Shown here: positions 6,173 through 11,597 of the stretch, piece by piece
How the letters are laid out: every line of letters begins with the position of its first letter
How positions within the stretch are numbered: the first letter of the stretch is position 1
NCBI GenBank assembly: GCA_041736915.1
Contig: JBGSST010000159.1
Location: forward strand, 1 to 11,597
Reading direction: 5' to 3'
DNA length: 11,597 nucleotides
From: JBGSST01 sp041736915
Lineage (GTDB): Bacteria > Bdellovibrionota > FAC87 > UBA2466
The notes under the pieces: model-generated
Database searches by the model: none
Told to the model about the DNA's origin: nothing
What the model saw: only the letters and a program-made list of their open reading frames with translations
Translations under genes and position numbers: made by a program

Positions 6173-6327
6173 GATTAAGGCTCAAGGCTAAACGATTAAG
6201 GATTCAAACCGCAGGTTTGATCAGGTCCCCATAGTTAAATGGATATAACGGAGGATTCCTAATCCTCAATTCCAAGTTCGATTCTTGGTGGGGACATATT
6301 CAAATCGCTAGCGATTTGAATCCTTAA
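6173..6327. repeat. Nested inverted repeats enclosing tRNA-Arg
   Basis: A 13-base inverted repeat, TTAAGGATTCAAA at 6196-6208 and its complement TTTGAATCCTTAA at 6315-6327, encloses the tRNA. Inside it, TCAAACC (6204-6210) pairs with GGTTTGA (6214-6220) in front of the tRNA. A perfect 24-base palindrome (6298-6321, half-site ATTCAAATCGCT) follows 2 bases after the tRNA. GATTAAGG is repeated directly at 6173-6180 and 6194-6201, and AAGGCT at 6177-6182 and 6184-6189. The alternatives are an outer stem around the tRNA precursor or separate hairpins on each side; the downstream palindrome may act as a terminator although no T-run follows it. Confidence 0.8.
6225..6296 (+). tRNA. tRNA-Arg (anticodon CCT)
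   Basis: A complete 72-base cloverleaf can be drawn by hand. The acceptor stem is GTCCCCA (6225-6231) with TGGGGAC (6289-6295) and discriminator A6296. The D arm is GTT/AAC (34-36/47-49 of 6200). The anticodon stem is GAGGA (6251-6255) with TCCTC (6263-6267) around loop TTCCTAA, giving anticodon CCT at 6258-6260, which reads the Arg codon AGG. The T arm is CCAAG/CTTGG (6272-6276/6284-6288) with loop TTCGATT. The 3' CCA is not encoded. It stands alone, with hairpins on both sides. No integrase or duplicated tRNA end is seen in the window. Confidence 0.96.
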
Positions 6328-6768
6328 ATTTGATCTTAAACTTAATATCCAGCGGCGTAGCCGCTCTGGTGGCTCTGTTTTTCGATTGTGCTTTTTGCAC
6401 AGTGTTTGATCGCCACAATGTATCGGCCTCCCCTTTTCCTAAATAGTTACCAAGCCTTGCCCTCACTCTCCGCCTTTTCCCCCGCCCCCGTGCCCACCGT
6501 CGAACTTCTGAGCGGTCAAAGGCATCTGATTTCCGCTACTTCCGAATTGTGTCGGGGCCATGTCAAAAAGACAGGCGCCTGTACCCCCTCTATCCACCTG
6601 TCAGCTTTCTGAACGAAAGCGGACGATTCCCCCGACCTTTCACGCTTTTGCAATTGTGATCGGAACCCGGCCTTTCGCTTGCAATTTACTCCCTAGAATC
6701 CGGCAAGCGCAGAGAGTCGATGGCCTACCAGGGGCCCCGGCGGGGGACAAAACGGGGATCAGAAAATC
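6328..6768 (+). promoter_or_regulatory. Gene-poor, palindrome-rich leader before the second protease
   Basis: No convincing gene lies here. Hairpins: AGCGGC/GCCGCT (6351-6365), GTGC/GCAC (6388-6400), GCTTTC/GAAAGC (6604-6620) and CCCC/GGGG (from 6735). A perfect 12-base palindrome ACAGGCGCCTGT (6571-6582) is preceded by TGTC-AAAAA-GACA (6561-6573). TTGCAATT occurs twice (6648-6655 and 6679-6686), 31 bases apart or three helical turns, just upstream of a -10 candidate TAGAAT (6694-6699). The 6420-6500 stretch is pyrimidine rich on this strand. The pattern suggests a regulator-bound promoter for the protease gene at 6769, but no site matches a regulator I can name. Confidence 0.35.
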
Positions 6769-7569
6769 ATGAAGCTGTACGTTGGTTGCATTCAAATGAT
6801 TGTGGGCGTGCTCGCGCTCACTGGCTGCGGTCTCTCGACCCAGTCGGGCGATTTCATCTCTGCAAATCAGGGCGTGGAACAAATCTCTTTCGACGAAGAG
6901 CCGTCGGTGGTTCTTGTCTACCTTCCTAACGGAAAAGGCATTTGCTCGGGCGTAGTCGTAGGCCTTAAGGCCGTGCTCACCGCCGCTCACTGCATCAAGG
7001 GCAACAGCGGCCGCTTCGAAATCCGCGCCAAGAACGGCCGGTTCTCGACGTACAACGCTTACTTCCGTAACTACGCCGGCGCGGCCAGCGTGGATGATGC
7101 CGGCGATATCGGCATGCTAGTTTTCGATATGACCATCGCAAACCCCGAAGACATCGCCATCGTCGGCAGCTCGGTTTCCCAGGGAGACCAAGTAAAGACG
7201 GCGGGCTTCGGCTGTAACAACCTCAAGGCGCGCACGGGTTCGGGCACCCTGCGCCGCCTGATCACGACGCTGTACTCGGCGGACGAGGATGGATTCCTCG
7301 CCCTGCGCGAGCTGTACAACAACGGTGGAGAAGGAAACGCGGCGTCTCCTATCCGCGGCGTGCTTGATGCCGGCACGTGTTTCGGTGACTCGGGCGGACC
7401 GCTCTGGAACAAAACGGAAGCGGGCTGGCGCTTGGTGGGTAACACCCACGCCGGTGGCCAGGTCGACGAATACGAGATGTCTTACTTTTCGAATCTTTTG
7501 CAGACCAGCAACTACGCTTACCTCCAGAGCCTGAACGACACCCACAACCTGGGCATGAAGTTCGAGTAA
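6769..7569 (+). CDS. Lipoprotein trypsin-like serine protease (S1 fold), second copy
   Basis: This 266-residue exported protease has a lipoprotein signal ending LTGC (Cys20, then Gly), so it is membrane tethered, probably on the outer membrane. The chymotrypsin-fold triad is visible: His74 in VLTAAHC, Asp113 in DAGDIGML, and Ser208 in CFGDSGGPL. Cys59/Cys75 flank the His loop as in the family. The residue equivalent to chymotrypsin 189 is Gly202, which does not predict trypsin-like Arg/Lys cleavage and points to an uncharged P1 preference. ATG 6769 follows a GGGGA ribosome site about 10 bases upstream. It shares architecture with the protease at 4456-5208 but differs in S1 residue and strand, so these are related paralogues, not a recent duplication. 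A long regulatory-looking leader precedes it and a hairpin cluster follows. Confidence 0.92.
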   Translation: MKLYVGCIQMIVGVLALTGCGLSTQSGDFISANQGVEQISFDEEPSVVLVYLPNGKGICSGVVVGLKAVLTAAHCIKGNSGRFEIRAKNGRFSTYNAYFRNYAGAASVDDAGDIGMLVFDMTIANPEDIAIVGSSVSQGDQVKTAGFGCNNLKARTGSGTLRRLITTLYSADEDGFLALRELYNNGGEGNAASPIRGVLDAGTCFGDSGGPLWNKTEAGWRLVGNTHAGGQVDEYEMSYFSNLLQTSNYAYLQSLNDTHNLGMKFE

Positions 7570-7601
7570 TCGGCTCCAGAAAATCTTAGTGTCCCTAGGC
7601 T

Positions 7602-7691
7602 GGGTGCCGTCACTGATCCTGACGGCGCCCGCCCCCCCTTACCCGCTCGCGGGTAACTATTAAGTGTTCACACTTACGTGTTAACACTTAA
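7602..7691. terminator. Three-hairpin cluster between convergent genes (probable two-way terminator)
   Basis: Three hairpins follow one another. GGGTGCCGTCA (7602-7612) pairs with TGACGGCGCCC (7620-7630), 11 pairs with one G-T pair and a 7-base loop. ACCCG/CGGGT (7641-7654) has a 4-base loop. TTAAGTGTT (7660-7668) pairs with AACACTTAA (7683-7691), with inner ACAC/GTGT pairing, making a nearly symmetric 32-base palindrome. They fill the gap between the protease stop (7569) and the stop of the minus-strand gene (7703). No strong T-tract follows any stem, so Rho-independent termination is likely but not certain, and the last palindrome could also be a protein-binding site. Confidence 0.55.
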
Positions 7692-7702
7692 CCTCCTCCG
7701 CC

Positions 7703-8953
7703 CTACTCTTCCAAGAACGTATGCAGGCTCAGGTACTGCAGTACGTCCTGCTGGCGCAGGTAATCGCGAATCGCCGAGTGATCCGCCGGTGTCACGCGTC
7801 CCTGGCTTTCCAGCCGGGCCGCGAAGGCTTCGAGGTCGCGCGGGATGTGCGATTTGTTGGCCGGTAGCCGATCTCGCATCATTAGGGCCGCGTAGCGAAG
7901 CGCGCCGTTTAAGTTGGGCGGCATGGTGTTGCGTAGCTCGCGGGCCTTGAAGTTAGAGCTGTCACGCAGGTGCTCGGCATTTCTTACGAGCTCCATCATG
8001 AAGTGCACATTCTCGAGGCCATTGTCTTTGTCGAACCAGTCGCGAATTTCGATGTCGTGAGCCTTGGGGCCCTTCCAACGATAACTTTCCACGCGGACGA
8101 TTCCGCGTTCCACCTGAGGCTCCTCCTCGTTACGGACCTCGCGCAGGTCGAGTGAGAATGCCGTGGCATCGTACGGGCCGTAATGGTCCGTGCCGTACTC
8201 TTTCCCGTAAACCATCTGGTCGAGCAAAATCTTGGTTTCTAAAGCGCGCGCGGCGAACACCATCTGGTCCGGTTCGATGTGCGCGGTGGGAACACTGACG
8301 TGAAAATGGGTCTCCGGATTTTTTACTTCGGTGTACAGCCAATCGATCAGTTTCTTAAAAGCCTTCGGGCTCGCCGTGGCGCCGTCCATTACCAGTTCCA
8401 CCGAGTGCTCGTGGCCGGCACCGGAGTCAGTTTCGAGAATCGCGCTCACGGGAATATTCCGGTTCTTTAGTGACGAGTCCACGTACTTCCACGCGAGATC
8501 GGCGTAGCGGCTTTTCTCCGCGTTGGAATTCTCCCAGTCGTGTAGCGCTTCGGTCTTGATGTCGGCGAGGGTGTAACGACCGTCGTTCTTTCGTGAACGC
8601 GCGCGCAACGCATCTATCGCATCCCAGCCGGTCATCGTTCCAATCTGCGCGAGCGTAAGTTTTGGGCCAGTGCGCTCGAGCTTCGCTTTAAAAAGGCGGA
8701 ATGATTCGGGGTCTTTCTCGATGATGCCCACGATGTCCGCCACGCTCCACAGCTCGGCGTCGAACCCAAACTTAAATGTCTTACGTGATCCGTCTTCGGG
8801 CGCGTACGCGCCAGTACGACCCCAGAAACGATAGGCGAGGTCTTGCCGGTTCAAGTCCGCGAACACACGGGTGCACCAATTTTCGCCGTTCGAAATCGAA
8901 GGCAGTAGAAGCCCAAGCGCCGCCACCAAGCCGAGCAGGTTCCGTTTCAACAT
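7703..8953 (-). CDS. Exported amidoligase-like protein (glutamine-synthetase-like COOH-NH2 ligase fold)
   Basis: From ATG 8953 the product has 416 residues and a clear Sec signal peptide (MLKRNLLGLVAALGLLLPS, cleavage near 21-23); an upstream extension to 9076 has no signal-like start and is not preferred. After it come KFGFDAEL (61-68), a helical insert (about 70-165), GHEHSVELVMDG (180-191), ETHFHVSVP (214-222) and RVESYRWKG...HDIEIRDWF (287-307). This order (FG.E.E; ..ElV.; HvHv-like strand; R..sYR...iEiR) is that of the GCS/amidoligase superfamily, which uses ATP to join a carboxylate to an amine. Family assignment rests on pattern reading, not a search, and FGFDAEL deviates from the usual FG.E.E. 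Export of an ATP-dependent fold is odd. It is divergent from the exported ATP-grasp gene across a 326-base spacer, suggesting shared control and a joint pathway. Confidence 0.6.
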   Translation of the reverse strand: MLKRNLLGLVAALGLLLPSISNGENWCTRVFADLNRQDLAYRFWGRTGAYAPEDGSRKTFKFGFDAELWSVADIVGIIEKDPESFRLFKAKLERTGPKLTLAQIGTMTGWDAIDALRARSRKNDGRYTLADIKTEALHDWENSNAEKSRYADLAWKYVDSSLKNRNIPVSAILETDSGAGHEHSVELVMDGATASPKAFKKLIDWLYTEVKNPETHFHVSVPTAHIEPDQMVFAARALETKILLDQMVYGKEYGTDHYGPYDATAFSLDLREVRNEEEPQVERGIVRVESYRWKGPKAHDIEIRDWFDKDNGLENVHFMMELVRNAEHLRDSSNFKARELRNTMPPNLNGALRYAALMMRDRLPANKSHIPRDLEAFAARLESQGRVTPADHSAIRDYLRQQDVLQYLSLHTFLEE

Positions 8954-9279
8954 CCACACACCCAAAAAAGTTAGCCCGCGCACAGCGGGGTCCACTGCCT
9001 TTGTGCAACGTGTGTACCAGTGGAGTACGCCCGTGGCCGGTGGGTGCGAGCTCCCCGCGCGCAGACCGTATTCCAATGGGAATCACCGGACGAAGGTATC
9101 TACATCCGGCTACTTAGTTACGCCAGCAATACAAGGGTCCCCCCGTGTTCTCTAAGCCAAAAAAAACGAATACATGGGATTTCAGAGCCTTATCCGGGTA
9201 CAGGCGGCTAACAAAAATTGGCTACCCGCTTGCACCCGTAAAGTGCGCCACTTTGGCTTTAACGTTGGCGGACCGTTTG
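8954..9279. promoter_or_regulatory. Shared divergent spacer of the amidoligase-like and ATP-grasp genes
   Basis: This 326-base spacer lies between two divergent exported genes. It holds an inverted repeat TCCACTG (8991-8997) / CAGTGGA (9018-9024) with a 20-base gap, on the amidoligase-like side, and a small TTCC-AATG-GGAA hairpin further right. A weak promoter candidate for the ATP-grasp gene is TTGGCT (9218-9223) and TAAAGT (9239-9244) with a short 15-base spacer. I see no gene here that outweighs the two starts chosen. Confidence 0.3.
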
Positions 9280-11277
9280 ATGGCGAACTTTACAATCCGA
9301 GGCTTACGCGTGGGCGTGCTCGCTCTGCTCGTCGCGTTTCCCGCGCGGGCGGAGGACTTTCTTCAGACCGCCCAAACGCTGTGGTTCGACGGTAAGGCCG
9401 TGCCGCCGGCCACTATCTCCATGAACCTCAAGGGAATCTCCGCGGCCGCGGGACTGGAAGTACTTCGGGCCTCACTCGGCGGAGTCGTTCGGGGCGATAC
9501 GCTCACCGGCACAAGCTTGGGTACCATCCAGCTGCGCCCCCGACTCGTGAACGGAGAGCGCGACGGGGTAGAATGGACCCTATCGTCCCCGTCGGCCGAA
9601 GGCATCGCCTCCCTCGACCGGGCCTGGAATCTGTTAGCTGGCCAGGGCGCCCGCGGTGAACGCCCCGATCAACCTCCCCGCGTGCGCGTTCAGATTTCAA
9701 ACGTGAGTCCCGCGGTGGAAAAACAACTGGCCAGTAACCTTTCTTACCCAGACCATTTGCAACAGATGCGCGACTTCGGCGGCGTACCTAACGGCGGCGG
9801 CATGACCGCCAGCCCCTCCCCCGGCACTATCGAGCTCAACCTGCAAGATGGCCTCAGCGCCCCCGTACGCCAGGCTATCGGTATTTTTCAGATCACCACT
9901 AAGGAAGGGGCTATCGATCACGATCGGTGGGTGCAATCGGCTACCGGGATGGATCGCGAGCAGCTCCCCCAGCTACGCGAGCAGTTCCGTCAGAAGCGCA
10001 ATGAAGACCGTGCGCAGCCCATCGTAGTGCGCTACCTACTTGGCGATCCGGAGAACAAACGCAACGCCGACAGCCCCTGGCACGGCGAAATCAAATACCA
10101 TCAGCCGCCCATCGGCGCGATGCGCGCGGATCAGCAAGGCGAAACGCCGCTCATCCTGCGGCCCGGAGCCATCGTGTGGCACCCGCGCGTGCACCACCAA
10201 CAGAACGTGTTGGGCGATATGAACCCCGCCTTGATCAACGGCGACCTCGCCGAACTTTTAACGAGCAATAAATGGTTCGAGGCGCTGTGGTTTAACAAGC
10301 ATCTGCCGGGCGCCATGTCGCGCACCGAGCATCTGGGTACCATTTTCCGCGAAGGCGAGATCGATCCAAAAAATGTGGAGGCCGTACTGTCCGAGCTGAA
10401 CCGCCGTTTCCCTACCGGTTGGGTACTCAAGGCCGTTAAGGAATCGCATAGCTCGAAACTTATCGTTACCGATAAGCTCGATGTGAAGAAGCTCATCGCC
10501 GATTACCGCGCGAGTGACTTCGATACGTTCCGACAGCGCGCGCTCGTAGAGCTAGCCGGGCAAGACGAAGATAACCTGACCGCCCGCCTGCAAGAGCACC
10601 CCGCCTATCTCGGTTGGCGCTTGGCTCACTTCTTAAGTGAACCCAATAACGTCATCGCGCAGGCCCGGGTCGAAATCGACAAAGAGTTTCGCGTGGAAGG
10701 AATTGCCGGCCGCGTGCTGGGCAAGTTTTCCACCGTGGATCGATATGGCCACAAGGTTTGGAAAACCGAGCAGCAGCAACCCACGTTCACCGACCCCAAG
10801 ATCATCGAACAGGTCGAGAAGTACACGCAGGCGTTGCTGGACCGCCTACCGCCCGAGCTGCGCGGTACGCCCTTCGCGTTCGACATCGCCCTGCTGAAGG
10901 ACGGCTCGTTTACGGTAATCGAATCGAATGCCGGCCCCGAGTCGGGTTACTTCTCGGACTTCCGCTATTCCGTGGGGGCGCTATCGGACTTCCTGCGCCA
11001 TTTCGACAAGCTTAAAAAAGAAGGCAAAGTGGCGGATCGCGGAATGAGCCCCGCGCGCATGAACGCCTACCTCAATGGCCTACTGACCGAATGGAAGCTC
11101 GACCCCGAAGCCATGTGGCCGCACCTCGAGGTGCACCGCACTTTCGATCCCGCCCATCCGCATACGGTCGAAGCCCGTTACGATCGCACGACCCAGCCGC
11201 CGGCATTTTATCGCCGCCCGGAAGAGCCGCCGACGCCGGCCATCTGCCCGTTTGCCCGGGTAGCGAATACGCCTTGA
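9280..11277 (+). CDS. Exported ATP-grasp protein
   Basis: From ATG 9280 (GGCGGA ribosome-like site 7 bases upstream) the product has 665 residues with a signal peptide MANFTIRGLRVGVLALLVAF and a cleavage site ARA-E at 24/25. The in-frame ATG at 9145 adds 45 residues that hide the signal, so it is not used. The C-terminal half reads as ATP-grasp: NKHLPGAMSRTEHLG (about 339), GWVLKAVKESHSSKLIV (about 380-396, the ATP-binding Lys strand and loop), VIAQARVEIDKEFRVEGIAG (about 458-478, the E.R strand) and FAFDIALLKDG.FTVIESNAG (about 532-552, the Mg-binding D...E.N motif). Such enzymes make an acyl-phosphate and join it to an amine or thiol. The N-terminal 300 residues are unrecognised, possibly related to the divergent amidoligase-like protein. 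The substrate is unknown. The next gene begins 74 bases downstream on the same strand. Confidence 0.75.
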   Translation: MANFTIRGLRVGVLALLVAFPARAEDFLQTAQTLWFDGKAVPPATISMNLKGISAAAGLEVLRASLGGVVRGDTLTGTSLGTIQLRPRLVNGERDGVEWTLSSPSAEGIASLDRAWNLLAGQGARGERPDQPPRVRVQISNVSPAVEKQLASNLSYPDHLQQMRDFGGVPNGGGMTASPSPGTIELNLQDGLSAPVRQAIGIFQITTKEGAIDHDRWVQSATGMDREQLPQLREQFRQKRNEDRAQPIVVRYLLGDPENKRNADSPWHGEIKYHQPPIGAMRADQQGETPLILRPGAIVWHPRVHHQQNVLGDMNPALINGDLAELLTSNKWFEALWFNKHLPGAMSRTEHLGTIFREGEIDPKNVEAVLSELNRRFPTGWVLKAVKESHSSKLIVTDKLDVKKLIADYRASDFDTFRQRALVELAGQDEDNLTARLQEHPAYLGWRLAHFLSEPNNVIAQARVEIDKEFRVEGIAGRVLGKFSTVDRYGHKVWKTEQQQPTFTDPKIIEQVEKYTQALLDRLPPELRGTPFAFDIALLKDGSFTVIESNAGPESGYFSDFRYSVGALSDFLRHFDKLKKEGKVADRGMSPARMNAYLNGLLTEWKLDPEAMWPHLEVHRTFDPAHPHTVEARYDRTTQPPAFYRRPEEPPTPAICPFARVANTP

Positions 11278-11351
11278 GCGTCCGGAAATCGAACGCGGTT
11301 CGAGTCGCATAGGCCCACGCACCCGGCACCGACGTTGCTGAGTAGCGCAGG

Positions 11352-11597
11352 GTGACGCGCCTTTTTACTTTCTTACTCCTAAGCAGTCCGGCACACGCCG
11401 ACATCCTCACTCTCAGGGCCGGGTTCAACGAGACCATCAAGATCCCCGGGCTTAGCCGGGCGGCCGTCGGCGACCCCAAGCTCGTACGCGCGCGGGCCCT
11501 TCCTCCGGACGTACTGCTTCTCACCGCCATGAAGCCGGGCCGTACCGTGGTGCGAGCCTGGGGCACTGGCGGAGAGCGCGCCATCGAGGTCGACGTC
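11352..11597 (+). CDS. Exported pilus/secretin-type protein, N-terminal part (cut by right edge)
   Basis: The open frame runs from GTG 11352 (the only sensible start after the TAG at 11343) to the window edge, 82 codons. It starts with a signal peptide (MTRLFTFLLLSSPAHA, cleavage before ADIL) and continues ILTLRAGFNETIKIPGLSRAAVGDPKL...VLLLTAMKPGRTVVRAWG. The layout (beta strand with Gly, a hydrophobic strand, AVGDP, VLLLTA.KPG.T.V..W) is that of the N-terminal domain of CpaC/RcpA-type secretins and related pilus or type II/III secretion proteins. In those proteins the domain lies in the periplasm, ahead of an outer-membrane channel. Whether a secretin channel domain follows cannot be seen here. 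The ribosome site is weak (AGG abuts the GTG). It lies 74 bases after the ATP-grasp gene and might be cotranscribed with it. Confidence 0.7.
   Translation, partial: MTRLFTFLLLSSPAHADILTLRAGFNETIKIPGLSRAAVGDPKLVRARALPPDVLLLTAMKPGRTVVRAWGTGGERAIEVDV

Noticed and set aside
6388..6612. Possible small plus-strand gene of 74 codons in the gene-poor region
   Set aside because: GTG start inside a small hairpin, no ribosome site, low-complexity Pro/Ser/Leu content, no signal or motif.
9145..9279. In-frame upstream ATG extending the ATP-grasp protein by 45 residues
   Set aside because: It would bury a clean signal peptide that begins at ATG 9280, and it lacks a good ribosome site.
11072..11584. Minus-strand open frame of 170 codons at the right end
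   Set aside because: Overlaps the end of the ATP-grasp gene and the secretin-type start, both with recognisable features; Arg/Pro/Ala-rich shadow.
1..11597. CRISPR arrays, insertion sequences, rRNA, integrases
   Set aside because: No regularly spaced repeats, transposase or integrase motifs, or rRNA signatures were seen on either strand.

Overview
This is a GC-rich chromosomal window from a Gram-negative bacterium. It carries core genes (uvrB, an ilvC-type reductoisomerase, a tRNA-Arg) mixed with genes for exported proteins: two lipoprotein serine proteases of the trypsin fold, a small secreted protein with a DAFRH/HE/MD..NN signature, an exported amidoligase-like protein beside an exported ATP-grasp protein, and the start of a pilus/secretin-type protein. 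The abundance of exported trypsin-like proteases suggests a Bdellovibrionota/Oligoflexia-type organism. That is inference from gene style; nothing in the window proves the taxonomy.

Layout. 1-402 (-): 5' part of an unrecognised gene that runs off the left edge. 406-1371 (+): membrane-anchored metallo-beta-lactamase domain of ComEC type, whose last ~20 codons lie inside a long inverted repeat (1311-1427). 1451-3457 (-): uvrB. 3494-4459 (+): class I ketol-acid reductoisomerase, divergent from uvrB over 36 bp. 4456-5208 (-): lipoprotein serine protease; its stop codon overlaps that of ilvC. 5256-5627 (-): rhodanese, followed by a compact terminator just before the protease start. 5679-6158 (+): secreted DAFRH-type protein. 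6159-6768: AT-richer, gene-poor stretch holding tRNA-Arg(CCT) enclosed by nested inverted repeats, then a long palindrome-rich leader. 6769-7569 (+): second lipoprotein serine protease. 7602-7691: three hairpins between convergent genes. 7703-8953 (-): exported amidoligase-like protein. 9280-11277 (+): exported ATP-grasp protein. 11352-end (+): exported protein starting with a CpaC/secretin-type N-terminal domain, cut by the right edge.

How the genes may work together. uvrB, rhodanese, tRNA and ilvC look like independent housekeeping units. The most striking unit is the divergent pair 7703-8953 / 9280-11277. Both proteins begin with Sec-type signal peptides. One carries the motif order of the glutamine-synthetase-like COOH-NH2 ligase (amidoligase) fold and the other carries ATP-grasp motifs. 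Two ATP-dependent ligase folds exported together, where free ATP is not expected, is the best candidate here for an undescribed system, perhaps one that modifies peptides, the envelope or (in a predator) prey material. The two proteases, the DAFRH protein and the secretin-type protein fit a neighbourhood rich in envelope and extracellular functions, but nothing shows that they form one pathway.
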